Positions 50,097-60,228 of a stretch of 64,000 nt of DNA are shown here, one piece after another (position 1 is the first letter of the stretch; every line of letters begins with the position of its first letter). The notes under the pieces were generated by a model. That model had not been told where the DNA came from, made no database searches, and saw only the letters and a list, made by a program, of their open reading frames with translations. This DNA is from Bdellovibrionales bacterium (GTDB taxonomy: Bacteria > Bdellovibrionota > Bdellovibrionia > Bdellovibrionales > JAKFYE01): assembly GCA_021731045.1 (NCBI GenBank), contig JAKFYE010000025.1, forward strand, positions 1 to 64,000, in the 5' to 3' direction. The translations under genes were made by a program, and so were the position numbers.

Positions 50097-52520
50097 TTAC
50101 AGAAGATCTTTTGCCGGGCTTATCGACGTCGCATTTTTGCCGTCAAATAAGAATATAGCATTAAAGGTATAATTGATGTCGGTGTCTGTGTGTTCTTGGG
50201 CATAAGTAATCCCCCAACAATTTCCAGGCGGTTTAAGAGTTACTGAAAAACCGTAATTATGAAATCTAGGAACACGTGTATAAGTCGCATTGTGATCGAG
50301 ATTGCCACCCAGAATAGGAGGATTTTGATGGCGATCCCTATATAATGTGTACGTAGTGTGGCCCGCAACGGTTGCATATGGCATGACGAATCCAAGTGAA
50401 GTTACTAAGTCTTCACTTCGATTTTCGGAAAGCGCTTGTTTACCTTTTTCAATCGGGAAGGTTTGTGTAAAATCAAATTGAATAAAGTGTTCACGCGGGT
50501 GAATAAATTTAATACGGGCCGCCGTGTTTGCAACGTTGTGATAGGGATAATAATGCACCAACGTATTGGTTTCAAAAAAGCCAAGCCGTACATCAAGTAA
50601 TCCTGTGATATCTGACCACGGCTGATTGGGATGCCCTCTTTTAATCGATTCGTAATAATCATAGGATTGCGCCAAACGAAACAACGCGATTTGATTATAT
50701 TGGGCTGTGTTGTCGCTCCAGTTTTTACGAATTAAGTAGTTAGACAACGAAAACGTAAAAAGATTTCGTTCGTAAAGTCGATCGTAATAATCAAATTGCA
50801 AATTGTCTGAATCGGTCAAAGCCGTATTAGACGCATAAAAGGCGTCTTCGTCGGTCGGACCAAAAAACGGATGGGTTTGGCGATGCACCCAAGGAATCGA
50901 CGTATGTGTAATTTCGGGAACGATTTCGTGACGGTAACGAATTGCCTTTGGCTCGGGATTGTCTTCTCCAAAAATTCGACTGAATCGCGTGCGTGCTGAT
51001 ACGTCAGTTCGAAACAATCGGCGTTCGACCTTTTTCTTTTCACCGAGTGCGAACTGATAATCTGTTTCTCTGTACGATAATGAAGGAATAATATCTATGT
51101 AGCGTCCCAAAGCTAAGGGTGCGGATATTCTCGGTGTTAAATCGAGGCGTTGTCCAGTTCGGATTAAATCGCTTTCTGAATTATAAACGCCAATCCGATC
51201 CACGTTTTTTTCAATGTCAAAAGACGCAGTACGATCATCAAATGTGTAGCCGTCACGGGCAAAATTATTATATTTAGTGTCCATATTAAAAACGAATGGA
51301 GAGTTCCCAATTTGAACTGGTAAAAGAGAATGCCGAATTTCAGGAAAACGATGAACAGCGTCACTATTATCGCTAATCGGATTTTCTTTTAATTGATTAA
51401 CATAGATCGAAGTATCCACGCTGGTGTGCATGTTCTCGGTATTTTTTGTGAGTGAAACACGATTGTCGAAGGCGGCATCTCCCCATCCCGAAAAATCCCC
51501 TTTAAAATCTCGCGCGTAACGTAAATCACTGGCTGTTTTTAAATCTACTTTTTGAATAAAGTCATGAGGTAGGACGTACGTATGAAAATATTTGAGATGC
51601 CAACGATCAATTTTTTTTCCGGCATAACCGTTTCGGGTCATAACATCATCATTAGAAAAAATACGATCACTAATATACCCGACATCGGCTTCGCCACGAC
51701 TTTGCTCTGCGAGTACATAGCGATAATTAAAATTTGCTTTGTAACCTCGGCGTTGATAAAAACGTCCTGTAATCGTGGCGTCGGTGCTATCGCTAATGGC
51801 CCAAAAAAATTGTTCAGACAAAAGAAATCCCGAAACTTTACTGTAACCGAAACCTGGAAATAAAAACCCCGACTGACGTTTGCTATTGAGGGGAACTATC
51901 AAATACGGAAGCCAGAAAATGGGAACCTTTACAATTTTTAAGACAGAATTGCGAATATGAGCATAACCACCCGTGGTCGCGTTAATTTTGGATCCTGAAA
52001 AACTCCAAGCGGGTGGGCACGTGGTACATGCGGAATATTCGGCACTGATGGCTTCGTATTCGCGGTCGCCTTTTTTGTTAATGATATCACCTTCTAAGAC
52101 CACTTGATCCATTTTGATCACACCATTAAAAATAGTCCCTATTTGAGTTTTATAATTCATGATCAATCGGTCGCCTGAAACTATGGCGCTGGGACTTGAA
52201 AAATAAATATCCCCAATGGCTTCAACCTCTTCGGTTGTTTGACGAATATAAGCCTCGTCACACATGATGCTGTTTTCGCCAAAAATAATGTGAACGTTTC
52301 CTTTTAACTGAATCACGTTATCTTTTGTGCGTTTCATTGTGTCCGCGTTTTTTACGATGATGCGATCGCTACGCGCAGCTGGCACCTCTTCAGTTTTAGT
52401 GAGCGTATTTGCCTTTACAGAAATCGGAACGTCGGAAGACTTAGCCGCAGGTTCTGCATTGGCAAACACTGAAATCACTATGACCGATAAAACGTAAATA
52501 AAAATACGAATGCCGCTCAG
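50097..52520 (-). CDS. lptD: LPS-assembly protein LptD with apparent CTG start
   Basis: About 807 residues. LptD is the outer-membrane barrel that inserts LPS with LptE. An OstA-like periplasmic domain (KADTMKRT-like ADTMKRTKDNVIQLKGNV, AIGDIYF) precedes a large barrel with LPYLIVPLNSKRQSGFLFPG and GYSKVSGF, the family blocks. Start: GTG at 52478 would leave only nine hydrophobic residues, too short for the signal peptide. Upstream codons complete it (IRIFIYVLSVIVISVFANA) and lead to CTG at 52520, 6 bases after TGAGGA. An ATT at 52511 is the only other choice. No LptE gene is adjacent. Confidence 0.9.
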   Translation of the reverse strand: MSGIRIFIYVLSVIVISVFANAEPAAKSSDVPISVKANTLTKTEEVPAARSDRIIVKNADTMKRTKDNVIQLKGNVHIIFGENSIMCDEAYIRQTTEEVEAIGDIYFSSPSAIVSGDRLIMNYKTQIGTIFNGVIKMDQVVLEGDIINKKGDREYEAISAEYSACTTCPPAWSFSGSKINATTGGYAHIRNSVLKIVKVPIFWLPYLIVPLNSKRQSGFLFPGFGYSKVSGFLLSEQFFWAISDSTDATITGRFYQRRGYKANFNYRYVLAEQSRGEADVGYISDRIFSNDDVMTRNGYAGKKIDRWHLKYFHTYVLPHDFIQKVDLKTASDLRYARDFKGDFSGWGDAAFDNRVSLTKNTENMHTSVDTSIYVNQLKENPISDNSDAVHRFPEIRHSLLPVQIGNSPFVFNMDTKYNNFARDGYTFDDRTASFDIEKNVDRIGVYNSESDLIRTGQRLDLTPRISAPLALGRYIDIIPSLSYRETDYQFALGEKKKVERRLFRTDVSARTRFSRIFGEDNPEPKAIRYRHEIVPEITHTSIPWVHRQTHPFFGPTDEDAFYASNTALTDSDNLQFDYYDRLYERNLFTFSLSNYLIRKNWSDNTAQYNQIALFRLAQSYDYYESIKRGHPNQPWSDITGLLDVRLGFFETNTLVHYYPYHNVANTAARIKFIHPREHFIQFDFTQTFPIEKGKQALSENRSEDLVTSLGFVMPYATVAGHTTYTLYRDRHQNPPILGGNLDHNATYTRVPRFHNYGFSVTLKPPGNCWGITYAQEHTDTDINYTFNAIFLFDGKNATSISPAKDLL

Positions 52521-52660
52521 GTTGAGTCCTCAAGTTGTTGTGATCTAAGAGATCATTCTAAATAGATGATTCTCATTATGATTTTAGGCTTGGGTAGCGG
52601 TCCGTTGTCAAAGAAAGGGACCTCTATTGAGGCCCCATTTTCTAAATTTGATTTTACGCG

Positions 52661-55303
52661 TTATTTTGTTTTCATTTCAAAGACACCATCCCAATCTTCA
52701 GGTGGTGGTTCGACTTTATAATCCATACAGCGTTTAACGTAGAGTTTCGATGTATAATCATTAGGGTCAACATTGAGAGTGAGATTAAAGGCTTCAAGAG
52801 CTTTGTCCCACAACTTTTCATGATAGAAGTCAAAACCGGCTTTAAAGTGTTCAATTTTCTCTTTTAATTTTTGATCCGCGGTTTTTTCACCAATGAGTTC
52901 GTAAATTTTGACAGGCAACTTTTTACCTTTTACTCGGACCCAATCAACTTCACGACAAACAAAGTGGTCTTTGACTTCTTGGTAAGTAAATTCACTTATT
53001 ATAATGTGCGTTCCGTATTCTTTATTAATGCCTTCAAGACGGGAGCCTAAGTTTACTGAGTCACCCATTACGGTATACGAACGTACAATATCAGAGCCCA
53101 TGTTTCCTACAGACATATCTCCGGTATTTATGCCAATTCCGATATCAATGTGCGGTAAGTTGAGCGCTTCAAATTGTTTGTTGAGATCCTTAAGCTTGAT
53201 CATCATTTTGAGTGCACAATGACAGGCTTGGATCGCATGATCGGGGAATGAAATAGGGGCTCCCCAGAAGGCCATTATGGCGTCGCCCATATACTTATCA
53301 AGGGTGCCTTTGTAGTCAAACACGAGGCGAGTCATCGGTGTTAAATACATATTGAGGATATCGCCTAATTTTGTTGGCTCAAGTTTTTCAGAAATCGTAG
53401 TAAAGCCACGAACGTCAGAAAACATAACGGTCATGCGTTGCTTTTTTCCACCGAGCTCAATATTGCTTGGATCTTTTAAAATCTCGTTAACGACTGATGG
53501 CGAAACGTATTTGGCAAAAGTTCCTCTCAGCTCTTTCTTTTTTCGCTCTTCAGTTAAATATTTATAGAAAGTTAAAGCGATATAAAGAACGCCGATTAGA
53601 AATAACGGAAAGACGATTGTCGTCACAACACCATTTTTAAATAAAAATATTTTATCATAAAAATAAACAATAAAAAGGCTACCTGCGCTGATAAGCATTC
53701 CTGTGATGGCTCCCAAATACGAAATCAATGAGCTTAAAGCTAAGCCGATGATCGTAAGAGTGATGAGCATGTATGTGGGCTCGGTAGAGGCTTTTAGAAG
53801 ATAATCTTCTTGCAAGAGGTTATCTATAATATTCGTGTGAATTTCAGGCCCAGGAAAGTTTTCTGAAAACGGTGTCACTCGAAGATCATAGATTCCAATA
53901 GCGGTAGCGCCAAATAAAAATATTTTGTCCTTAATCCATTCGGCTTTATTGACTTCGAATTCATGTGGTTTACCTTCGCTCCGTTGAGAAACAAGGGCGG
54001 TTTCTTTATCATTAAACAATTCAGCCACCGACATATGTGGAAAAGAATAGTTGCTACCGGCATAGTTAATTAACATTCGCCCCTGGGCATCTACGGGAAT
54101 ATTTTTTACTTCTTCGGCGGTTTCAGGGTCCGTTAACGAAATGGAGGTAATTCTTTTTGCATCTGGCTCCATTGGGTCTTGATCTAACTTTAATAGCAAC
54201 CCTAGGTTTTTTGCGAGCATGACTGATTTAAGAGCCATTGAAGGAACATACTGATTCCCATAACGAACCACTAAATTTGCAGAACGAATGGTTCCGTCTT
54301 TATCTGGGAAAGCATTAAAATAACCAGAGTGTTTAGTTCCTTGGATCATCATCGGAATGTTGAGCCACCATCGTCCTGATTTTAGAGCTGAGTTTCGCAA
54401 GACGGAATATGCAAAACTTTGGAGGTCGACATCACTCGCGGGGCCGCGGGGTTCTTTGGATTTTGCTTCGGCATAAGAACTTATCCAATCTTCACAAAAC
54501 TCTAAATTTTTACGTAAAGTTTGTGCATTCAACGAAATCGTGTCCACATTTTTTTCATTAGATACACTTGCCAAAGCATCCGTTTTTATTTTTTCTATTT
54601 GCGAATGGATATAAGCTTTCATATCCTCATTAAGTTCGCTACTTTGAGTATCTAATGCCACTACGGGTAAAGCTTCATTTTCTAAAGCGTGATATTCTGT
54701 TTCTTTTGCGGCAAGTTCAGATTCACAAAGTTCACTGTAGCCTTGATTGTATTCCATGTGTGGGGGATCAAAATACATTCCCATGACTAAATGATCGGCT
54801 TGTTTTTCGATCGCCTTTGCAAATATAAGATCTGAATTATTGTTTTCTAATTCTTGATCGATAATCGCATTGAGTTCATTCGAAGTAAGACCCGAAGATT
54901 TAATTTCATTCAAAGTACGCATTGCCGGGTTGAGTTCTGGTTCAGAAAAAACGGCATCGAACGCAATAACTTTGGCGCCATAACTACGAAGTCGTTCTAC
55001 CATGTTCGCCATTTTAGAACGTGGCCATGGCCAGCGGCCTAATTTTTCAAGAGATTTGTCGTCTACAACGACCAGTGCAACTTCATTTGAGACCGGTCTT
55101 TCTCCTCTAAAGCGAAGACGATAATCTACAGTTTTTTGATGAGCATCGTTAATAATATTGAGGATGGTACTATGTTGAATAAAATGTGCGGGCGTTGCAT
55201 AAAAATAAAGTGCTAAACCAACAAAACTCATCGTAATTACGAGTCCAAGTTTGAATGCACTTGGCGCAAATAAAAAGACCAAGATCTTCTTCAATCGTTT
55301 CAT
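52661..55303 (-). CDS. CHASE2-domain adenylate/guanylate cyclase
   Basis: 880 residues. TM1 (about 17-37), a CHASE2 sensor (VVVDDKSLEKLGRWPWPRS, YGAKVIAFDAVFSE), three TM helices (about 500-575), then a class III cyclase from about 625: VMFSDVRGFTTISEK (metal Asp), DKYMGDAIMAFWGAP (second), YTVMGDSVNLGSRLEG, and a C-terminal TPR-like helical end. It makes cAMP or cGMP in the cytoplasm on an extracytoplasmic signal. ATG at 55303 with CTGGAG upstream. It lies between rsmI and lptD on the same strand. Confidence 0.93.
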   Translation of the reverse strand: MKRLKKILVFLFAPSAFKLGLVITMSFVGLALYFYATPAHFIQHSTILNIINDAHQKTVDYRLRFRGERPVSNEVALVVVDDKSLEKLGRWPWPRSKMANMVERLRSYGAKVIAFDAVFSEPELNPAMRTLNEIKSSGLTSNELNAIIDQELENNNSDLIFAKAIEKQADHLVMGMYFDPPHMEYNQGYSELCESELAAKETEYHALENEALPVVALDTQSSELNEDMKAYIHSQIEKIKTDALASVSNEKNVDTISLNAQTLRKNLEFCEDWISSYAEAKSKEPRGPASDVDLQSFAYSVLRNSALKSGRWWLNIPMMIQGTKHSGYFNAFPDKDGTIRSANLVVRYGNQYVPSMALKSVMLAKNLGLLLKLDQDPMEPDAKRITSISLTDPETAEEVKNIPVDAQGRMLINYAGSNYSFPHMSVAELFNDKETALVSQRSEGKPHEFEVNKAEWIKDKIFLFGATAIGIYDLRVTPFSENFPGPEIHTNIIDNLLQEDYLLKASTEPTYMLITLTIIGLALSSLISYLGAITGMLISAGSLFIVYFYDKIFLFKNGVVTTIVFPLFLIGVLYIALTFYKYLTEERKKKELRGTFAKYVSPSVVNEILKDPSNIELGGKKQRMTVMFSDVRGFTTISEKLEPTKLGDILNMYLTPMTRLVFDYKGTLDKYMGDAIMAFWGAPISFPDHAIQACHCALKMMIKLKDLNKQFEALNLPHIDIGIGINTGDMSVGNMGSDIVRSYTVMGDSVNLGSRLEGINKEYGTHIIISEFTYQEVKDHFVCREVDWVRVKGKKLPVKIYELIGEKTADQKLKEKIEHFKAGFDFYHEKLWDKALEAFNLTLNVDPNDYTSKLYVKRCMDYKVEPPPEDWDGVFEMKTK

Positions 55304-55344
55304 GTTTTCTCCAGAATATATAGTCTTCTACTATTCGGAAAAGG

Positions 55345-56190
55345 TTAGGTTTTTTTTGATTCCTCTTTGATTTTTTGTATCAAATCATAAGACTCAGAGC
55401 GTGAGAGACTAGACTGGCCTTTTATTATTTCTAAAATTTCTTTGGAACTGCGACCTTTAGAGAGTTCTGTTCGAATAAGATCCTCCACGTTCGTAGGGTT
55501 AAGCGGAGATTTATGCAATTCTGGATAGATCACAACGAATTCTCCGCGTGGTGGGTGATCTGTGAAATGTAAAATCATGGTGTTGAGATCATGATACAAA
55601 TACTCTTGGAATTTTTTTGATATTTCGCGAGCAATAAATATTTCTATATTACCTAAAATACTTTTGGCATCTTCTAAATGCGCCATTATGCGATGAGGGC
55701 TTTCAAAAAATACACTGCGAGTTCCAGAAGATTGAATTTTAAAAAAAAGCGCTTGGCGATCATTATTTTTTGAAGGCGCGAAACCATAAAAAGTGTGAGT
55801 GGCTCCTCCTAGCGGACAGGCGCTGAGGGCGGCTGCTAAGCTGGATGGACCGGGCAAAGGTTCGATAGTAATTTGTTTTTCGAAACATTTTTTGACAATA
55901 GAATATCCCGGATCAGCAATACCTGGTGAACCTGCGTCGCTCACGAGAGCTATCGATTGGCCTTGAAGAAGCATTTGGATCAAACCATCCGCCGAATTAT
56001 CCTCGTTGTGATCATGATAAGAGATAACTTTTTTTGTCTCTATATTGAGTGCCGAGCTGAGTTCACGAAAGGTGCGAGTGTCTTCGGCTGCAATCACATC
56101 TACAGTTTTTAAAACATTCAAAGCGCGCAGTGTGATGTCTTCGAGATTGCCAATTGGAAGAGGGACGATATAAAGCGTTCCGGCCGTCAA
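55345..56190 (-). CDS. rsmI: 16S rRNA (cytidine1402-2'-O)-methyltransferase RsmI
   Basis: 281 residues. RsmI methylates the ribose of C1402 with SAM. Tetrapyrrole-methylase fold: YIVPLPIGNLEDITLRAL, IAAEDTRTFRELSS, VSDAGSPGIADPGY, EPLPGPSSLAAALS, FYGFAPSK, FESPHRIMAHLED, AREISKKFQEY. TTG start at 56190 with GAGGT 7 bases upstream. Same strand and 41 bases before the cyclase gene. Confidence 0.97.
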   Translation of the reverse strand: MTAGTLYIVPLPIGNLEDITLRALNVLKTVDVIAAEDTRTFRELSSALNIETKKVISYHDHNEDNSADGLIQMLLQGQSIALVSDAGSPGIADPGYSIVKKCFEKQITIEPLPGPSSLAAALSACPLGGATHTFYGFAPSKNNDRQALFFKIQSSGTRSVFFESPHRIMAHLEDAKSILGNIEIFIAREISKKFQEYLYHDLNTMILHFTDHPPRGEFVVIYPELHKSPLNPTNVEDLIRTELSKGRSSKEILEIIKGQSSLSRSESYDLIQKIKEESKKT

Positions 56191-56277
56191 GTTCGGTACC
56201 TCATGTATGAGTTCTAGTCCAAAGGTCGGCTTGTACGCAAACCTGCTATGAGTTTAAAATAACATGAAGGGGGTCAA

Positions 56278-56685
56278 ATGGAAGCACAGATTGTTAAAGA
56301 AGGTGACGTGACTATCGTTTCTTTACAAGGATATCTTGATTTTGAAACAACGGAACCATTTCGAAAGACGTGTTTTCAAAAACTCTTCAATCAAAGTGTG
56401 ATTTTTGACTTGCGAAATCTTAATTTTGTCGGATCTTCAGGGTTAACTTCATTCTTAGAAGTTTTGCGAGACTTTAAAATAAAAAATGCCCAACCCGTAA
56501 AGTTTTGCGGACTCAGCCAAGAGTTTCGACGTCTATTTTGGGCTTCAGAAATGAATGAAATGGAAGTCTACGAAGACGGGCCTACAGCCTACGCTTCATT
56601 TTATCAGCCAATGCGCCAAATCCCACGTATTCAATACGTCGATTTAGATGCGTCTATTGAAATTACTGAAGACCCTATAACATAA
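56278..56685 (+). CDS. STAS-domain anti-sigma factor antagonist-like protein
   Basis: 135 residues. STAS domain: VTIVSLQGYLDFETTEPFRK, VIFDLRNLNFVGSSGLTSFL (the phospho-Ser site, here SSG), PVKFCGLSQEFRRLFWAS. Members bind anti-sigma kinases or act in stress signal chains. The C-terminal 30 residues are an extension. AAGGGGG before the ATG. No kinase or phosphatase gene is adjacent, so the partner is unknown. Confidence 0.9.
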   Translation: MEAQIVKEGDVTIVSLQGYLDFETTEPFRKTCFQKLFNQSVIFDLRNLNFVGSSGLTSFLEVLRDFKIKNAQPVKFCGLSQEFRRLFWASEMNEMEVYEDGPTAYASFYQPMRQIPRIQYVDLDASIEITEDPIT

Positions 56686-56762
56686 TTTCCTATGAACACA
56701 TTTTTTAGTGTCTTATTTTGAGAAACTTTCAAGCTGTCTAGACTTTAATCCGAATAGACAGC

Positions 56763-57302
56763 ATGGACGCAGCTAAAAAAACAGTGGATAGTCTCCCAGA
56801 TTTAGAGGACCAATTACGTCAGAGTAATACTTCAGAATCTTTGCGTGGGACCGTACTGAGTTTCGTAGCCAAAGATAAATTTGAAATCGCCATTCGTGAA
56901 CTCAGATACTACGAACAATTCAAGAGTGATATTCGCATTTATCAAGAACGTACAGCACGATACTACGATCATTGCGAAGAGTTAATTTTAGCTATACAGA
57001 CCAAAAAAAATGTTCCAAATCTTGGGGCTTTTCCGATGGCAAAACGCCAGGAGATTTTTGAAAAAATCCAACTTCACTTTGACGAGTTACAAGGAATTCT
57101 TCGTCGAATTGAACAGGTTGAAAATGATATCAAGGTCCGAGATGCAAGATCCACTATTTGGGTGATTCAAGCCACTATTTTGAGTATGGTCGCCGTAGGA
57201 CTCTGGGCGATTACTGTGGAAACTTTTAGAAGCATGGGACTTTCGTTTACCGTTTTCTTTGATGATATGGGCGGCGTCCTTTTCAAACTATTGGGAATGT
57301 AA
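56763..57302 (+). CDS. Hypothetical protein with C-terminal TM helix
   Basis: 179 residues, mainly helical and charged to about residue 130 (coiled-coil-like, RELRYYEQFKSDIRIYQERT), then a TM helix (about 132-155, IWVIQATILSMVAVGLWAIT) and a short hydrophobic tail. Tail-anchored layout with a cytoplasmic coil. Follows the STAS gene by 77 bases, likely a shared transcript. No family recognised. Confidence 0.65.
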   Translation: MDAAKKTVDSLPDLEDQLRQSNTSESLRGTVLSFVAKDKFEIAIRELRYYEQFKSDIRIYQERTARYYDHCEELILAIQTKKNVPNLGAFPMAKRQEIFEKIQLHFDELQGILRRIEQVENDIKVRDARSTIWVIQATILSMVAVGLWAITVETFRSMGLSFTVFFDDMGGVLFKLLGM

Positions 57303-57306
57303 ATTT

Positions 57307-58482
57307 CTATTTGAGTTCGTTGTATGCAGCCTCAAGAATAAGCATATTGTGTCCTCCAGGCAAATAGCGTCCGTTAACGAACACACTTGGGGTGCCTAAG
57401 ACGCCAGCCTTGCTACCTAGACTTGCTTGTTCCCTTATAGCTTCGGTCGTCTCAGGAAGTGCCCGACATTTCAAAAACTCTTCTGTATTGATCCCGATGG
57501 ACTGCGCATAATTTGTAAGTTCGCTGAGATCTACATGACCAAAATTTTCATATGTCCAATCATGAATTTCCCAACCTTTATTTTGCTTCCACGCACAATA
57601 ACTGGCTTTTGCGAGTTCACAAGATTTTCCATCACCTTGCCGTGTTATAGCCGCGTTGCAAACGCCATCCAAAGGGAAGCTTTGAAAGACAAATGCAACG
57701 TCTGGGCGCGAGCGAACAAAATTAGATAAAATAGGCTGGGCTTGTTTACAGTGAATACACTGAAAGTCCGCAAATTCGACTATTACCATTTTTGCTTTAG
57801 AAATATCAGGACCTTTTGACATACCCTTTATTGAGGAGAGATCGACATTTTTACCGTTCTTCCATTCAGAGATACTTGAGTAAACGGCCCGATCGCTTCC
57901 CTCGGCATAGGATTTCATCACCATGGAATGTACCAGATACGTCATGATTGGAATCGATATAAAGAGTATGACTGAGCCTTTAATATATTGAGCAGAAAAA
58001 AGTGCAACTAAAAACTCCGGCAAACTCATGTGTTTGGTTTCGGGTTTGATTTTTAAAATCGATAAAAAAGTCACAAATGAAATTGCGTAGGCTAAAAAAC
58101 AGAAGATACAGATCGCATTGACTTTAGTTAAGCTGATAACACCCATAACGACCGAAGCCGCAATAGTCAAAAAAGAGATGACTAAGCAAAAATTGCGATA
58201 AAATTCTTTATTGGAACTCATCCAATAAATACTTAAAAGAATCAGGAGAGCGAGATTTGTGAAAAGTCCCCATAGAGCAAGGGGGGATCCTAAGACGACT
58301 GAATAGGCACTCGTATTAGCAACATCGCAGTTTAAAAAGTCAGAAATGTTACATAAGCCTTTGCCGTCAGATAATCCTAGTTTTAACTGGTAATGTAAGG
58401 TCGTCAGATACGTATGTACACAGACAGCTATAAGCTGAGAAATCAATGCTACTTTTAAAGCAAACTTTGATTTTGATTCCAT
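57307..58482 (-). CDS. VKOR-DsbA fusion, disulfide-forming protein
   Basis: About 391 residues. VKOR part: five TM helices with loop cysteines LCNISDFLNCD and the redox pair CIFC; the second part is a DsbA-like thioredoxin with the active site CIHC (ADFQCIHCKQAQ) and cis-Pro in GTPSVFVNG. Together they oxidise cysteines in the periplasm, replacing DsbB and DsbA. Start at ATG 58482 with GAGGT upstream; a GTG four codons upstream is a poorer choice. Single gene, convergent with 56763-57302, stops 4 bases apart. Confidence 0.93.
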   Translation of the reverse strand: MESKSKFALKVALISQLIAVCVHTYLTTLHYQLKLGLSDGKGLCNISDFLNCDVANTSAYSVVLGSPLALWGLFTNLALLILLSIYWMSSNKEFYRNFCLVISFLTIAASVVMGVISLTKVNAICIFCFLAYAISFVTFLSILKIKPETKHMSLPEFLVALFSAQYIKGSVILFISIPIMTYLVHSMVMKSYAEGSDRAVYSSISEWKNGKNVDLSSIKGMSKGPDISKAKMVIVEFADFQCIHCKQAQPILSNFVRSRPDVAFVFQSFPLDGVCNAAITRQGDGKSCELAKASYCAWKQNKGWEIHDWTYENFGHVDLSELTNYAQSIGINTEEFLKCRALPETTEAIREQASLGSKAGVLGTPSVFVNGRYLPGGHNMLILEAAYNELK

Positions 58483-58605
58483 CGTAAACCTCACATTGCT
58501 TAGGTAGAATTAAAATCTATACTTAGGGCTGAGGCGAAGCAAAGGTTATTTTGAGATGGTTTCTTGCGAAAAGAATGCAAAAATATCTTAAAGCACGGAG
58601 AGTTT

Positions 58606-60228
58606 TTGAATACGAGCAATTCGAGATCAAAAAAGACGAGAACCCATTGGCTTGAAACGCGAAAGCGCATTTTAAGAAACATTAAACAGCGCGTGACAAA
58701 AGTTCTAGGTAAACCGGGTGATGAAATTCGTTTTTATATGAAAGATTATGATCGCGAAATTAGAAGATCTTGGAAAGTTTCAAGAAAACGCCAACTTTTA
58801 GATCAAATTCTTAACTCAGAAGTTGTCTTTGGGGCTGACTTTCATGCCCATGCCCAAGCCCAAAGAACACATCTACGAATTTTACGTTCAATACCTAAAA
58901 ATAAAAAAATTATTTTAGCTTTAGAATGTTTTGAGTCGGCAGATCAAAAAACAATTAATCTATATTTTGATGAAAAAATTACGGAAGCGGAATTTTTAAA
59001 ACAAATTTCTTGGAATAAGAAGTGGGGCTTTTCGTGGCAGCATTATAAGCCACTAATAACCTTAGCAAAAAAACGTGGTTATGAGGTTGTGGGTTTAAAC
59101 AAGTATCATCCTTATACTTCTCGGTTTACGCTGGCGAGTCGAGAAGAGCATGCGGCTAAAGTTTTGGCAAAAAAAATAAAATCAAAGCCAAAGGCTCTTA
59201 CGTATGTAGTTTTTGGCGAACTTCATTTGTCGCGCCGGCACCTTCCTCTAAAATTAGAGAAAAAATTAAAACGTAAAGTTGAAAGTATTGTTGTTTTTCA
59301 AAACTCAGAAAGAGTGTATTTTGATTTAGTTAAGACAAGTAAAGATCTCGTTGTGGATGTTGTTCAGTTTGACGAAAGAACATTTTGTATAATCAATTCT
59401 CCTCCTTGGGTTAAGTGGCAAAGTTATTTATACTTTCTAGAGGAATCAACGGGACATTTTTTTGAAGATGAATTCTCGGAGCATATCTACGAAGCATTTG
59501 TCTCGCAGCTAGAATTAATCAAAACTGAATTTAAAGTTAAGCTCGACACTCATCATCTCAATATCAAGAACCCAGATTCTTTGGATTTGTCCGGTATGAT
59601 TAGAAATAATAAATTGTCCAGAAACGAAATTAAACTCATTCGATCATACGTTCAGACCGGCCAAAGCTTTATCATACCGCATTTATGTTTTATTTATGTT
59701 TCTCGCTCATCACTGAATAACGTGTCTTCTATGGCGGGAAAGTGGCTTCACGCGTCTTACTCTCATAGACAAAATTGGGTGTGGGTAATGCCTAATGATT
59801 TTCTTAAATTAATTTGGATCGAAGCCATAGGTTTTTTTTGCAGTAAAATTTTAAATCCAGGTCGTAAATTAGAGACGCTCGAGGATTTAACAAACATAGT
59901 ATCTCGAAATCCTAAGAATCAGGTTGATGTTCTAAAATTATGTTTGAGCTTTAAGCACTACGAACTGTCAAAAAAGTCAGTGAGTAAAAAATGGAATTAC
60001 AAACCAAGACATAGGTCCAGTTATGACGAAGCTTCTAAGAAATTAGGAGCAATGATGGGGGAGCAAATGTTTTGGGGCTACCGTAATGGCACAATTCGTC
60101 GTAGACTAGCCCTGGACTGGTTAAAGATGAAAACAGACGATCCCTCATTTGAAACATTTTATTATAATGTTTCACGACTGTTAAATCAGCTGCCGGTTCT
60201 AATAAAAAGCAAAGAGGAGAGACTCTAA
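58606..60228 (+). CDS. ChaN-like (haem-binding) domain protein
   Basis: About 540 residues. ChaN/DUF399-type domain, residues about 60-235: VVFGADFHAHAQAQRTHLRIL, ILALECFESADQKTI, YEVVGLNKYHPY, VVFGELHLSR (His positions of the haem site). The remaining 300 residues are helical without known domain. GGAG 5 bases before TTG at 58606 supports it; a TTG at 58564 extends the frame. Not preceded by a lipoprotein signal, unlike classical ChaN. It overlaps the GYF-domain gene, so the two act together. Confidence 0.8.
   Translation: MNTSNSRSKKTRTHWLETRKRILRNIKQRVTKVLGKPGDEIRFYMKDYDREIRRSWKVSRKRQLLDQILNSEVVFGADFHAHAQAQRTHLRILRSIPKNKKIILALECFESADQKTINLYFDEKITEAEFLKQISWNKKWGFSWQHYKPLITLAKKRGYEVVGLNKYHPYTSRFTLASREEHAAKVLAKKIKSKPKALTYVVFGELHLSRRHLPLKLEKKLKRKVESIVVFQNSERVYFDLVKTSKDLVVDVVQFDERTFCIINSPPWVKWQSYLYFLEESTGHFFEDEFSEHIYEAFVSQLELIKTEFKVKLDTHHLNIKNPDSLDLSGMIRNNKLSRNEIKLIRSYVQTGQSFIIPHLCFIYVSRSSLNNVSSMAGKWLHASYSHRQNWVWVMPNDFLKLIWIEAIGFFCSKILNPGRKLETLEDLTNIVSRNPKNQVDVLKLCLSFKHYELSKKSVSKKWNYKPRHRSSYDEASKKLGAMMGEQMFWGYRNGTIRRRLALDWLKMKTDDPSFETFYYNVSRLLNQLPVLIKSKEERL

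Noticed and set aside
50097-52478. GTG at 52478 as the LptD start
   Set aside because: It gives an incomplete signal peptide and has no ribosome site; the upstream open frame fits far better.
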